Positions 39,910 through 49,325 of a DNA stretch of 64,000 nucleotides are shown one piece after another. Both the position numbers and the translations under genes were made by a program. The notes below the pieces were generated by a model. It was not told the DNA's origin. It saw nothing but the letters and a program-made list of their open reading frames with translations, and made no database searches. The number at the start of each line of letters is the position of its first letter. Within the stretch, counting starts at the first letter, position 1. This DNA comes from Acidobacteriota bacterium (GTDB lineage: Bacteria; Acidobacteriota; Terriglobia; Terriglobales; Acidobacteriaceae): the NCBI GenBank assembly GCA_021803035.1, contig JAJZME010000074.1, positions 1 to 64,000 on the forward strand, read 5' to 3'.

Positions 39910-39941
39910 TTGGTCACCGGAAGCTAAGCGCTTTGGTCACC
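39910..39941. repeat. Direct repeat upstream of the MerR gene
   Basis: TTGGTCACC occurs at 39910-39918 and 39933-39941, 23 bp apart, in the 181-nt gap between the MerR gene and the flavin oxidoreductase. Both are followed by a purine-rich GGA/AGGA. The spacing of about two helical turns would suit a dimeric or paired DNA-binding protein. Confidence 0.35.
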
Positions 39942-39983
39942 AGGAGAAACCGCTGCATGTCCTCGCCCGCCGTTGGCGGCCGC

Positions 39984-41096
39984 TCAACTATTTTCAGGAC
40001 GGGCAGCGGGCGCGCGCGCCGGCGACCCTTGCGGCGCCGCACGGAGATACTGGACCGGCCAGGCGACCTGCTCGTTCAGCGCAGCCGCGGCGTGGAGCGG
40101 CCAGTATGGATCGCGCAGCATCTGACGGGCCAGCAGTACCATGTCGGCTTCGCCCTGGGCAATGATGGCGTTGGCCTGCGCGGGTTCGGTGATGAGACCC
40201 ACGGCGGCAGTGGGAATGCCGGCCTCGCGGCGGATGCGGGCGGCAAACGGCACCTGAAAGCCGGGGGCGGCGGGAATTTGCGCGTTGGGAATCATGCCGC
40301 CCGAGGAGACATCGATCAGGTCCACGCCCAGATCGCGCAAGAGACCGGCAAGGCGGACGGATTCATCCGGAGTCCAGCCACCCTCAGCCCAATCGGTAGC
40401 GGAGATGCGGACAGAGAGCGGCAGGTGGGCAGGCCACTCGGCGCGGACGATCTGGGAAATCTCCAGCAGCAGCCGGGCACGATTTTCAAAGCTGCCGCCA
40501 TAACCATCGGTGCGGCGGTTGGCGAGCGGCGAAAGGAACTCGTGGAGCAGATAGCCGTGCGCAGCGTGGATCTCGATGATGTCGAAGCCGGCCTTGAGCG
40601 CCCGATGCGCGGCCAGGCGAAAGCCTTCGATCACGGCGTCGATACCGCTGCGGTCAAGCGCGCGCGGCATGGGATAGTTGGGCGCGAAGGCCAAAGCACT
40701 GGGGGCAACCGGCTCCCAACCGCCATCCTCCGGCTGCGCCGCGCCTTCACCAAGGAACGGCGGTTTGGTGCTGCCTTTGCGTCCGGCGTGGGCCAATTGA
40801 ATGCCGGCCCGCGCGCCCTGGGAGTGCAGGAACTCCACGATGCGCGCAAGGCCGGGAATGTGCTCGTCCTTCCAGATGCCGTGGTCGGCGGGCGAGATGC
40901 GTCCTTCAGGCAGCACGGCGGAGGCTTCCGTTATGACCAGGCCCGCGCCGCCCTGGGCGCGGGCGCCTAGGTGGACAAGATGCCAGTCGGTAGAAAATCC
41001 GTCCTGGGAGGAGTATTGGCACATGGGCGAGACGCCGATGCGGTTGGCAAATTCAACTGAGCGTAGCCGGAGAGGCGAAAAAAGCGGATGCTCCAT
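39984..41096 (-). CDS. Old Yellow Enzyme-family NADH:flavin oxidoreductase (YqjM-like)
   Basis: A 370-residue FMN TIM-barrel ene-reductase that would reduce activated C=C bonds with NAD(P)H. SPMCQYSSQDG puts a Cys at position 26, as in the thermophilic-like/YqjM class where it tunes the flavin. QLAHAGRKGS, the substrate-anchoring HAAHGYLLHEFLSPLANRRT, DGYGGSFENRARLLLEI, RISATDWAEGG and ADMVLLARQMLRDPYWPL complete the fold. The ATG at 41096 is preferred because homology begins at once. It lies 45 nt downstream of the DUF3857 pair on the same strand, with no functional link evident. Confidence 0.93.
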   Translation of the reverse strand: MEHPLFSPLRLRSVEFANRIGVSPMCQYSSQDGFSTDWHLVHLGARAQGGAGLVITEASAVLPEGRISPADHGIWKDEHIPGLARIVEFLHSQGARAGIQLAHAGRKGSTKPPFLGEGAAQPEDGGWEPVAPSALAFAPNYPMPRALDRSGIDAVIEGFRLAAHRALKAGFDIIEIHAAHGYLLHEFLSPLANRRTDGYGGSFENRARLLLEISQIVRAEWPAHLPLSVRISATDWAEGGWTPDESVRLAGLLRDLGVDLIDVSSGGMIPNAQIPAAPGFQVPFAARIRREAGIPTAAVGLITEPAQANAIIAQGEADMVLLARQMLRDPYWPLHAAAALNEQVAWPVQYLRAAPQGSPARAPAARPENS

Positions 41097-41141
41097 AGCT
41101 AAATGGATAACAGCCGCAGCGCCGGGTTGCAAAGTCCGCAG

Positions 41142-43136
41142 TTACTGTTTCTTGAGGACCACCATTCCCCTTTCGTCGCTGAGGATCGCACTTTCCAGCT
41201 TGCGAAAGGCGGGCGCGTCGGTGGCCGGAATCACCGGCTGCCGGAGAACGTAATCGCGCTGGTAGTGGAGCACGCCGCCCTTGACCGCAACCGAAGAAGT
41301 GTAGCTGGCAAACGGCTCTTGCACGCTCACGGGACCGGGCGTTCCGTCGAGGGCATAACCGGCGGGCAGCTTGATGTCGAAGCTGTCAGTCCAGCGGCCC
41401 GGATGCCCCATCTCGATTGGATAGACGCGGGGCTTGCCTGCCATCACGCCGGGGACATCGCGCAGGTCGCTGCCCAGCACACGCGGGCGGATCAGCAGCA
41501 GCGGGCCGGCGTCGTGCGCGTAGCCGGCAACCCTCAAGCGCAGATCGAGGCTGATCGGTTTGCTGGAGTTGGAAGGCTCCTGAAATTGGAAGTGGTCGAG
41601 AGACAGGCCCGGCAGGGCTGAGCCGAGGCTTTCCTCCCAATCTCTGCGCACGTCGTGGGCGCCCAGATCCTTCAAATCGAGGCGCTCGCTGGCGGCCTCG
41701 CCGCCGGTGAACGTGTAGGTGAGACTGCCGGTCAGCGTGCCGTCCGCATCCAGCACAAAGGAGCCTTCGCGGGCCAGGACAGCCGAAGACGGCGGCAGAA
41801 CCGGCATTCGGATAAGCTGGCTGTCTGCGCCGTCGGCGAGATTGCCATAGGCTCCCTGCAACTGGCCGCGAATCAGCCCAACGGGGGTTGCGGTATCGGT
41901 GGGATCGAAGATGAGCAGATCCTTGCCATCGGAGGTCTTCACGCGGGCGATCAGGCGCGGATCGTTCTCTCCGGGCGGCAGCTCGATGGCCGTAACCATG
42001 TGGTCGCCGACAAGCGAGGGCGCCTTGGGGTTGATAACGCCGCGTTCGCTGTCCACATGCAGGTAATAGGCGCGGATACCGATGGCCTTGAGCATGGCGA
42101 TGAGCAGCGTGGTCTTGTCTTTGCAGTCGCCGTAGCCGTTGCGATAAATGTCAGCCGCATAGTGCGCCTGAAAACCGCCGATGCCCCGCATGACAATGAA
42201 ATAGCGAATGTTGTTCTGAATGTAGCTGGTGATGCGGCTCAGTTTGGCGTAAAAATCGGGCGCGCCGGCGATGAGCGCCTGCGCCTTGGCGGCGATCTGG
42301 GGCGTTGGATCATCGCGGCCCGCCTCCAGTTGATCGATCCACTCGCCGATCTGGCGCCACTGATTGGCCACGCCGTTTACCGCCGACGGACCCCACTTGA
42401 CCGACATGCGCGCGGCCAGCGCTTCCCATGGCGGAGTGGCGTGGTGGTTGTCGAGATTCAGCGCCGGCATGTTTTTGATCTCCCAGCGAAGAGCGCCGGA
42501 CGGCATCTTGGAGGGCTGGACGGGCGCGTATCGGCTCCAGGAGACGGCGTAGCGGCCGCCGGGAGGCAGCGCCAACTCCAGCGATTCAAACACGACGGGG
42601 AAGGATTGCTGAATCTGCCAGTCCTTACTGCTGAAATAAGGCGGCAACTGCTTTTCGGTTTCGCAGGCCACCACCGAGCCCGGATCGGCGGCCGGCGGAT
42701 TGAGGATGCGAAAGCGGTCGGTGGATTGCATGTCCACGTCGCCGTAGTCGCCAACATCCTTAAAGTCGGACGGCATGGCAAGGAACTGGCGTCCCGTGGC
42801 GGTGATGGTCCAGGCGCGGAAGTAGCGGAGCCGGTCGCCCGAGTCGTATTCCACCATGCAATCGGCGTCGTCGCGGCCCTCGGGCTCGAGAATACGCGTC
42901 GCCCAGCGCTCGCGCTCCACGGCGTGGTCCTGCGCGTCGACGGTGATCACGTATTCGTCCGAGAGCAATACAGCGCGGGCATTCTCTGCGCTGGCAGGCG
43001 TGGGCACCTTTGCGGCCGCGACAGCCCAGGCAGGCGCGGCCCGGTCACGCGCCGCTGCGGGAACCGCGGCACAAAGACCTGCTGTCAGGAAACAGGCCGC
43101 CGCTCGGGTGGCCATGCGAACCCGGTGAGACCGCAT
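41142..43136 (-). CDS. DUF3857 / transglutaminase-domain secreted protein with intact active site
   Basis: A 664-residue exported protein. After a signal peptide (ATRAAACFLTAGLCAAVPAA) comes a DUF3857 beta domain (DEYVITVDAQDHAVERERWA; FRILNPPA), then a transglutaminase-like core with ITSYIQNNIRYF and the active loop YGDCKDKTTLLIAML (nucleophile C338). GDHMVTAIEL (His) and LLIFDPTD (Asp) supply the rest of the triad. A DUF3858-like C-terminal beta domain follows. The reaction is unknown; members may be peptidases or cross-linkers in the envelope. Its start overlaps the stop of the upstream paralogue by one base (TGATG), so the pair is co-translated. Confidence 0.86.
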   Translation of the reverse strand: MRSHRVRMATRAAACFLTAGLCAAVPAAARDRAAPAWAVAAAKVPTPASAENARAVLLSDEYVITVDAQDHAVERERWATRILEPEGRDDADCMVEYDSGDRLRYFRAWTITATGRQFLAMPSDFKDVGDYGDVDMQSTDRFRILNPPAADPGSVVACETEKQLPPYFSSKDWQIQQSFPVVFESLELALPPGGRYAVSWSRYAPVQPSKMPSGALRWEIKNMPALNLDNHHATPPWEALAARMSVKWGPSAVNGVANQWRQIGEWIDQLEAGRDDPTPQIAAKAQALIAGAPDFYAKLSRITSYIQNNIRYFIVMRGIGGFQAHYAADIYRNGYGDCKDKTTLLIAMLKAIGIRAYYLHVDSERGVINPKAPSLVGDHMVTAIELPPGENDPRLIARVKTSDGKDLLIFDPTDTATPVGLIRGQLQGAYGNLADGADSQLIRMPVLPPSSAVLAREGSFVLDADGTLTGSLTYTFTGGEAASERLDLKDLGAHDVRRDWEESLGSALPGLSLDHFQFQEPSNSSKPISLDLRLRVAGYAHDAGPLLLIRPRVLGSDLRDVPGVMAGKPRVYPIEMGHPGRWTDSFDIKLPAGYALDGTPGPVSVQEPFASYTSSVAVKGGVLHYQRDYVLRQPVIPATDAPAFRKLESAILSDERGMVVLKKQ

Positions 43137-45148
43137 CAGTTGCCCTTCCGCGTGGGAGCCTTGGTCAGCACCATCTCCGATTGGTCGGCGGTAGCCACCT
43201 TTTGATAAAAGCTGCGCAGGTTCTGGTACTGGTCGGCCTTGAGGAGGTCGAAGGCGCGGGCCAGAGTACGGTCAACGGTGATTTCGTCCGGCGTCTGCTG
43301 CGCCTTCAGGATGTACTCGGCGTGCCCCTGCCAGGGAATCTGCACGTTCTGTGGCGCCCCTTCCACCGTGTAGCCGGAGGGCAGATGGTAGATAACGTGG
43401 TCCGTGGTCTCATCGGCGTAATGCATGTCAACCGGCTCAAGCCGCTTGGCCTGCTTGATAAAAGGCTCGCGGCCGCGGCTCTCGAAAAAGAGGCCCGGCA
43501 GCAACAGCATTCCCTGGGAGGTTGACGTCCCCAGTGTGCCCGTAGCCTTGACGTAGGCGATCAGGTTCTCCTGCGGGTTGTCGAGGCCCAGAAAGTGATC
43601 CACGTGCGCCTCGACGCCCACCGGCATCATGGGTTGCAGCCATTGATCGAAGTGCTTTTTCACGTCGGTTGTATCGTTTTCAAGCGCGTCCTGGCGCCAG
43701 CGCAGCGCATCCTGACCGCTCATGATAAAGGTGAAGGTGCCGGTCATGGCGCCATGATCGTCCACGGTAACATCGCCCTGGCGGTTAAGCTGGTTTTCGT
43801 CATAGCCCAGAGCTGGAGTCTTGGCATAGCCGGCACCGCTGGCGCTCTGGCGGATTCCGCCGGCATCGGCGTGCTTCCAGCTCAGATCGCCGAAGGGGCA
43901 CATCTTTTCGCCGGGATCGACCAGGACCCCCTGGCCGTTGACGCCGACCAGAACCAGGGTGCTGTCGAGCTGGCCCGTATTCATGTAGCTGGGATCGAAG
44001 ACGCCCTGGTCGCGATCGACCACCTTCAAGGCATAGGCGGTCAACCCCGCGGCCCGCGCCATGGCCAGATAGAGCAGCGCGATCTCATTGCTTGACCCGG
44101 CCTTCTGTTGCCAGACATCGCCGGCGTTGCGGATGGGTTTCAGCTTGAGCTGCTGCATCTCCGATGCGCTTTTGGCGCGCGAATAATCGGTGTTGTTCAG
44201 CGCCTGCACCGCTTTGTAGAGTTTTTGCGCCTTGACCAGATCGCTGTCGCCGGGCGCGACCAAGCCGGCCACTGCCCGCCGGATCGTCTTGGATGGCGCG
44301 GCGAACTTGTCCACCTCCTTGGACCAGTCCTTGGCCGCGGAGACCCAGAACTGCTGCGCATTCGGAGTGCTTTCGTAATAGAAAAGGACCTTGTAGAGAA
44401 CGCTTTCGATCGGCGGCATCCACTCCTCGTTGGGAATGGGAGGAATATCGGTGACGTCCACTTTGTAGCTGTGCATGGTGGTCTTGACCGCGACGCCCTT
44501 GGGCAGGTTGTACCACCAGACGAGGCTGTGGATCACGTGGCCTTTGGAGTTCTCCAGATAGGTGCTGGTAGTCAGCCCGCTTTCGCCGGAGTGAGGCATG
44601 AACTGCTGAAAGGGGGTGAAGGAGTAGTGCGCCTGCTCGACAAAATGCCCGCGTTGAATCTGCCAGAACGGCGAGGAATATTCGTCGTCGTTGAAGAGAA
44701 TCCGATAGCGGTATTGGATAATGCTGCCGACCTCGACGCTGGGCAGGGTGAAGACCGCCCGGCGGATCTCGTTTTTTCCGCTCTTTGCGGTCATCAGGCG
44801 CTCCGGTTTCCCCGTAAGCCGGATGACGGTGCCGTCGGGATGGATGGTGCGGCCCTTGACGCTTACGATCGTGTAGCTGCGCATTACATAAGGCAGATCG
44901 ACGGTGGCCAGTTGCTTGCCCTTGGCCGTGAGAACCTTGATGCACGCGTAAATGCTCTCGGTGTGGAGTGGATCGTTGTCGTGCTCCACGTAGTCGAGGT
45001 AGACGGCGTCCGCGCCCGGAGCCTTCGGGTCGGAGGTCATTTTGAGCTCCGCCGGTGTAGGCATCTGGAACTCCTGGGCATGCAACACGAGAGGAAGCGC
45101 GGCGGCCAACAGCAAGGCTGCTCCGCGGAGATGAACAAAAGGACCCAT
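43136..45148 (-). CDS. DUF3857 / transglutaminase-like secreted protein lacking the catalytic cysteine
   Basis: A 670-residue paralogue of the next gene. It has a signal peptide (FVHLRGAALLLAAALPLVLH), a DUF3857 domain (VSVKGRTIHPDGTVIRLTGK; RAVFTLPSVEVGSIIQYRYR) and a transglutaminase-like core. The position of the nucleophile reads AGSSNEIALLYLAMARAAGL, Ser (about 352-353) instead of Cys, and the His position reads QLDSTLVLV. Only the Asp region (VLVDPGEKM) is kept. It is therefore probably not a cysteine enzyme and may be a structural partner of the coupled active paralogue. It heads the pair; upstream is maf, 135 nt away. Confidence 0.84.
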   Translation of the reverse strand: MGPFVHLRGAALLLAAALPLVLHAQEFQMPTPAELKMTSDPKAPGADAVYLDYVEHDNDPLHTESIYACIKVLTAKGKQLATVDLPYVMRSYTIVSVKGRTIHPDGTVIRLTGKPERLMTAKSGKNEIRRAVFTLPSVEVGSIIQYRYRILFNDDEYSSPFWQIQRGHFVEQAHYSFTPFQQFMPHSGESGLTTSTYLENSKGHVIHSLVWWYNLPKGVAVKTTMHSYKVDVTDIPPIPNEEWMPPIESVLYKVLFYYESTPNAQQFWVSAAKDWSKEVDKFAAPSKTIRRAVAGLVAPGDSDLVKAQKLYKAVQALNNTDYSRAKSASEMQQLKLKPIRNAGDVWQQKAGSSNEIALLYLAMARAAGLTAYALKVVDRDQGVFDPSYMNTGQLDSTLVLVGVNGQGVLVDPGEKMCPFGDLSWKHADAGGIRQSASGAGYAKTPALGYDENQLNRQGDVTVDDHGAMTGTFTFIMSGQDALRWRQDALENDTTDVKKHFDQWLQPMMPVGVEAHVDHFLGLDNPQENLIAYVKATGTLGTSTSQGMLLLPGLFFESRGREPFIKQAKRLEPVDMHYADETTDHVIYHLPSGYTVEGAPQNVQIPWQGHAEYILKAQQTPDEITVDRTLARAFDLLKADQYQNLRSFYQKVATADQSEMVLTKAPTRKGN

Positions 45149-45283
45149 GGGATTTTTCCTTTGTCAAACAGGTAGCGACCATTCTAGCGCGGCGTTACTA
45201 ATTAGCAAACATTAATTTTGATCGGCCAACAGCGAGCGGGCCGGCGCGATGCGGCAGGAGCAGGGAAACGAGTGGCAGGAGGG

Positions 45284-45877
45284 TTACAGGCGGTCGATTT
45301 GACGGGAGTCGAGCAGCGCGCCGACCAGCGCCAGGGGCAGCCCGACGACGTTGAAGTAGCAGCCCTCGATGCGGGGAATCCAGCGGGCCGCGCGGCCCTG
45401 GATGGCGTAGGCGCCAGCCTTGTCCATGGGCTCGCCGGTGGCCACGTAGGCGGCAATCTCTTCATCGCCCAGGGTGAGGAAGCGGACGGCCGTTGCCTCG
45501 GCGGCGACCTCAGTGGCTTCGGCGGTAACCAGAGCGACGCCGGTGATGACACGATGCGTGCGGCCGGAGAGCAGGCGCAACATGCGGGCCGCATCGGCCG
45601 CGTCTTCCGGCTTGCCCAGGATGTGGTTGTCAAGGGTGACAGTGGTGTCGGCGCCCAGCACGGCAAGGGTCTTGCCGTCAGATGCGCCGTCTTGCGCGGC
45701 AAGCCGGCGACGATAGACAGCTTCGGCCTTTTCACGCGCCAGGCGCACTACGTAGGCAACGGGATCTTCGCCCGGCAGCGGATCTTCGACCACCTCCGCG
45801 GGCTCGACCTGAAAGGAGTATCCGGTTTGCGTAAGCAGTTCGCGGCGGCGCGGCGAGGCCGAGGCTAAAACCAACAT
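45284..45877 (-). CDS. maf: Maf-family nucleotide pyrophosphatase (dTTP/UTP type)
   Basis: Maf hydrolyses non-canonical or pyrimidine nucleoside triphosphates and is linked to septum control. The 197-residue product begins MLVLASASPRRRELLTQTGY (Maf signature). GADTTVTLDNHILGKPEDAADAARML, SGRTHRVITGVALV and YAIQGRAARWIPRIEGCYFNVVGLPLALV follow. QGRAA is typical of the YhdE-type dTTP/UTP pyrophosphatase group. No Shine-Dalgarno is seen; minus-strand CATAAT ends 6 nt before the ATG (45884-45889), again compatible with a leaderless mRNA. Confidence 0.93.
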   Translation of the reverse strand: MLVLASASPRRRELLTQTGYSFQVEPAEVVEDPLPGEDPVAYVVRLAREKAEAVYRRRLAAQDGASDGKTLAVLGADTTVTLDNHILGKPEDAADAARMLRLLSGRTHRVITGVALVTAEATEVAAEATAVRFLTLGDEEIAAYVATGEPMDKAGAYAIQGRAARWIPRIEGCYFNVVGLPLALVGALLDSRQIDRL

Positions 45878-45993
45878 ATTCAAATTATGGCAGCGCGGCG
45901 GGGGATGGCGCTGCCTGAAGGGCTTAGCAGCACTTGGAATTACACTTGATATAAAGCCGCGCAACTGATTGGCGCGGGTAAGGCAAGGGGTTC

Positions 45994-46803
45994 ATGCACT
46001 TTCACTTCAGTTTTACCGCGGTCCAGATTCTTTGGACGCTGACCTTTGCGGCGCTGTTGGTGTTGTTGGCGGTCCTTTTTGGGCGGGAACGGGCGCGCCG
46101 CTTCCCGTGGTTCACGGCAAGTATTGTGCTGCTGACGCTGCACCTGCTGATCGACCGGCTGCTCTACGGGCGACTGGCGCCGCTGACGACGAGCATCATC
46201 TTCCTCGTCCTCGCTGACTTGGCGATGTTGTTGAATCTACTAGTGTTGCTGGAGATGGCACGCAGGGCCTTCGGCAAGGCGAGCCGCAGGAGCCGGCTGG
46301 TGGGCCTGCTGGTGCTGTTGGGTGTGGGCGGCGGCCTGGTGGCGGCGTGGGGACCGTGGCCACCATGGCAAACGCTTACCGCCGGCACGGTGCTGTCCAC
46401 GCTCCGGCTGATGCAGATGTGCAGCCAGAAAGGTGATTTGCTGGCGGCCCTGCTGGCGGCCCTGCTGGGCGTGCTGGTGGTTCTGCTGGGACGCCGCTTC
46501 AAAGCCGGCTGGCAGAGCCACACGCAGCGCATCGTCATCGGACTTTCAGCCGCGGGCCTGGCGCACCTGACCACGCAGGGAATCTTCAATGCCATCGGCA
46601 TGCATGTCACGATCCACAGCCACAAGGAGCTGGCCCGTTTGCTGGCGCTCCAGGGAAGGCTGTTCGACGCCAACAGCACCGTTTACCTGGCCGTGCTGGT
46701 GTGGTGGATCGCCTGCCTCTGGAAGGACGAGCCGGGCGAAGCGCCGCAAGCAGCTGCGGACGGTGCGCCGCAGGCGCCCGATGACGAAGCCGTCAGCGGC
46801 TAA
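45994..46803 (+). CDS. Polytopic membrane protein of unknown function
   Basis: A 269-residue integral membrane protein with about seven hydrophobic segments (ILWTLTFAALLVLLAVLF; ASIVLLTLHLLI; IIFLVLADLAMLLNLLVLLE; LVGLLVLLGVGGGLVAAW; LLAALLAALLGVLVVLL; IVIGLSAAGLAHL; VYLAVLVWWIACLW). The membrane parts are separated by basic loops, and it ends in a short Ala/acidic cytoplasmic tail. I recognise no family. It precedes the lptFG fusion by 92 nt on the same strand and may be co-transcribed. TATAAA at about 45950 may be its -10. Confidence 0.75.
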   Translation: MHFHFSFTAVQILWTLTFAALLVLLAVLFGRERARRFPWFTASIVLLTLHLLIDRLLYGRLAPLTTSIIFLVLADLAMLLNLLVLLEMARRAFGKASRRSRLVGLLVLLGVGGGLVAAWGPWPPWQTLTAGTVLSTLRLMQMCSQKGDLLAALLAALLGVLVVLLGRRFKAGWQSHTQRIVIGLSAAGLAHLTTQGIFNAIGMHVTIHSHKELARLLALQGRLFDANSTVYLAVLVWWIACLWKDEPGEAPQAAADGAPQAPDDEAVSG

Positions 46804-46895
46804 GCAAAAGACGGCCGCCGCGCCGGCGCGCATGCGCTTGATTCCGTGCTGACGGGCGCGGCCGGCGGCGGTCTAAACTGTGAGCAGGACTTTCA

Positions 46896-49250
46896 GTGCG
46901 CAGGCTCACCCGCTACATCCTCGGCGAAATTCTCTCCCATGCGCTGATCAGCTGCGCGCTTTTCACCTTCATCCTCTTCATGCCCAAGCTGCCGCGCATT
47001 CTTGAGGTGGTGGTGCGCAACACCTCCACGCTCACCAATGTGTTGCTGATCTTCCTCTTCACCCTGCCCAACCTGTTCAAGGTCACCATTCCCATGGCGG
47101 TGCTGGTGGGGGTGCTGCTGGGATTGAGCCGCCTGGCCGCCGACAGCGAGATCGTGGCCATGCGCGCATCCGGGCTGGGTGTCGGCTATATTGCCCGCGT
47201 TGCTTCCATCGTGGCCTTTGGCGGAATGCTGCTGGGGCTGGCCAACACGCTTTTCCTGGCGCCGCTGGCCAACCAGGCCATTTTGCGCATGCAGCACGCC
47301 CTCGAAACCTCGGAGGCCTCCTATGTGATTCAGCCGCGGGTGTTCTACGAGGACTTCCGCAACTTCGTGCTCTATGTGCAGGATGTGCGCTCGGGCGCGG
47401 GCGCGGCCAACTGGCGCAAGGTCTTCATGGCCAACGTCTCCGATCCTGCCAATCCCATCATCACCACCGCCGCATCGGCCACCGTTGTCACCGAGTCGAC
47501 AAAAGAGCTGCTGATGCGGCTGCGCAACGGAGAGCAGCACGAGATGAAGCCGGGCCACCCGGGCCGGTACAAGATCACGGCCTTCAGCAGCACGGAGCGC
47601 CCGCTGCAGATGAACGCGCAAGGCAGCGTGCAACTGGGACGGATGGAAATTGCCCTGTATGCGATGCCCACCGCTACGCTCCTCGCGCATATTCACAGTC
47701 CTGATCCCACTCGTTATCTGATTGAGCTGAATGAGCGCTTCTCCTACCCCTTCGCATGCCTGGTGCTGATGCTGCTGGGCGTGCCGCTGGGCGCGGCGTC
47801 AAGGCGCGGCGGCAAAAGCTCGGCGTTCGTCTTCGCCCTGCTGCTGGTCTCGCTGTATTACTTTCTTTCCACGGTCGGGGTTGCGATGGGCGAGCAGGGC
47901 AGGGCCCCGGCTTTCCTGGCTGTGTGGATGGCCAATTTGCTCTTTGCCGCGGCGGGGTTGTTCCTGCTCTGGCAGATGGCTACGGGCGGGCGCATGTTGA
48001 GCGCCCTCGCAAGCTGGACCGGACGCATTCCCCGGCCCGCGCCGGCCGCCGGCAAGATCAATGGCGCCCAGCGTCCCGGCCTGTTGCAAAGGTTGCGCAC
48101 GCGCCCCGCGCATGCGGCCAGCCGCGGCAACTATCCGCGCCTGCTCGACGCCTACGTGGTGCGCGAGTTTTTCGGCGTCTTCCTGTTGGTTATGGTGGGA
48201 TTCGTCATCCTCATGCTGATCTTTACCTTTTTCGACCTGATGGGACACATCCTGCACAATCACAGCTCGCTCATCACGGTCGGCGACTACCTGGTAAACC
48301 TGACCCCCAGCATGAGCTACCAGGTCACGCCGCTGGCGGTGCTTATCGCCACCCTGGTCACCTTCGGCATACTCAACCGCAACAGCGAAGTTGTCGCCAT
48401 GAAGGCTGCCGGCATCAGCCTCTACCGGCTGGTGATCCCCATTGTCACCATCGCCGCGGTCATGGCCGTCAGCCTGTTTTTCTTCGACCAGTATTATCTG
48501 CCCCAGGCCAACCGCCGGCAGGAGGCGCTGCGCAATATCATCAAGGGCAACCCGCCGCAGACCTATCAGCACCCCGGGCAGCAGTGGATCTTCGGCTCGC
48601 CGCTCCCCGGCGAGCCCGGCCGCATCTTCTATTACCGTTTCTTCGATCCCGTCCACAACGAGTTCGCCAACCTGTCGATCTTCGAGTTCAACCCTGCAAC
48701 CTTCCATCTCACGCGGCGCATCTTCGCCGCCCGCGTTTACTGGGATGCGAATGCCGACACCTGGCATTTTCAGAACGGGTGGGTCAGCACCTTCCACGGC
48801 GCGGACGTCACCGGTTTCCGCAGGTTCCAGCAGGCGACCTTCCCGGAGATTCACGAAAGGCCCAGCTACTTCAAGAAGGAAGCCCTGAGGGCATCGGTGC
48901 AGTCGCAGGAAATGAACTTCGGCCAGCTCAAGGCTTACATCCGCGACATGCGCCAAAGCGGCTTCGACACCATGCCGCTTCGCGTGGCCCTGTGGCACAA
49001 GCTCGCCTATCCGCTGACCACCGTGATCATGGTCATACTCGCCATTCCCTTCGCGCTTTCCATGGGCCGGCGCGGGTCGCTCACCGCCGTTGCCGTAGCG
49101 GTTGGCGTCGCCCTGAGTTACCGCGTTCTGGACGGCCTGTTTGGCGCCATGGGCAACGTCAATTACCTGCCGGCCGCCATGGCCGCATGGTCGGCGGATG
49201 TGCTGTTTGCGCTGGTGGGAAGCTATCTGCTGCTGCGCACGCCCACGTAG
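46896..49250 (+). CDS. Fused LptF-LptG lipopolysaccharide export permease
   Basis: LptF and LptG are the paired permeases of the LptB2FG ABC extractor that moves LPS out of the inner membrane. Here both are in one 784-residue chain. The first unit (~1-375) begins MRRLTRYILGEILSHALISC and contains LPNLFKVTIPMAVLVGVLLGLSRLAADSEIVAMRASGL. A Pro/Arg-rich linker (~376-412) leads to the second unit (~415-784), starting LLDAYVVREFFGVFLLVMVG with TPLAVLIATLVTFGILNRNS and EVVAMKAAGISLYRLVIP. Each unit has membrane helices on both sides of a jelly-roll periplasmic domain. The GTG start has AGGA 6 nt upstream. LptB is not in the window. Confidence 0.9.
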   Translation: MRRLTRYILGEILSHALISCALFTFILFMPKLPRILEVVVRNTSTLTNVLLIFLFTLPNLFKVTIPMAVLVGVLLGLSRLAADSEIVAMRASGLGVGYIARVASIVAFGGMLLGLANTLFLAPLANQAILRMQHALETSEASYVIQPRVFYEDFRNFVLYVQDVRSGAGAANWRKVFMANVSDPANPIITTAASATVVTESTKELLMRLRNGEQHEMKPGHPGRYKITAFSSTERPLQMNAQGSVQLGRMEIALYAMPTATLLAHIHSPDPTRYLIELNERFSYPFACLVLMLLGVPLGAASRRGGKSSAFVFALLLVSLYYFLSTVGVAMGEQGRAPAFLAVWMANLLFAAAGLFLLWQMATGGRMLSALASWTGRIPRPAPAAGKINGAQRPGLLQRLRTRPAHAASRGNYPRLLDAYVVREFFGVFLLVMVGFVILMLIFTFFDLMGHILHNHSSLITVGDYLVNLTPSMSYQVTPLAVLIATLVTFGILNRNSEVVAMKAAGISLYRLVIPIVTIAAVMAVSLFFFDQYYLPQANRRQEALRNIIKGNPPQTYQHPGQQWIFGSPLPGEPGRIFYYRFFDPVHNEFANLSIFEFNPATFHLTRRIFAARVYWDANADTWHFQNGWVSTFHGADVTGFRRFQQATFPEIHERPSYFKKEALRASVQSQEMNFGQLKAYIRDMRQSGFDTMPLRVALWHKLAYPLTTVIMVILAIPFALSMGRRGSLTAVAVAVGVALSYRVLDGLFGAMGNVNYLPAAMAAWSADVLFALVGSYLLLRTPT

Positions 49251-49325
49251 AAAAGTAGAGGGAAGACGCCGAGCAGACCCGGCACGGCTCCTGCCCGGAA
49301 ACTCCAACCCCGCTACAATAAACCC

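Noticed and set aside
39866-39983. A tRNA gene in the gap beside the direct repeat
   Set aside because: No cloverleaf, T-loop or CCA-end pattern could be found; only the TTGGTCACC repeats stand out.
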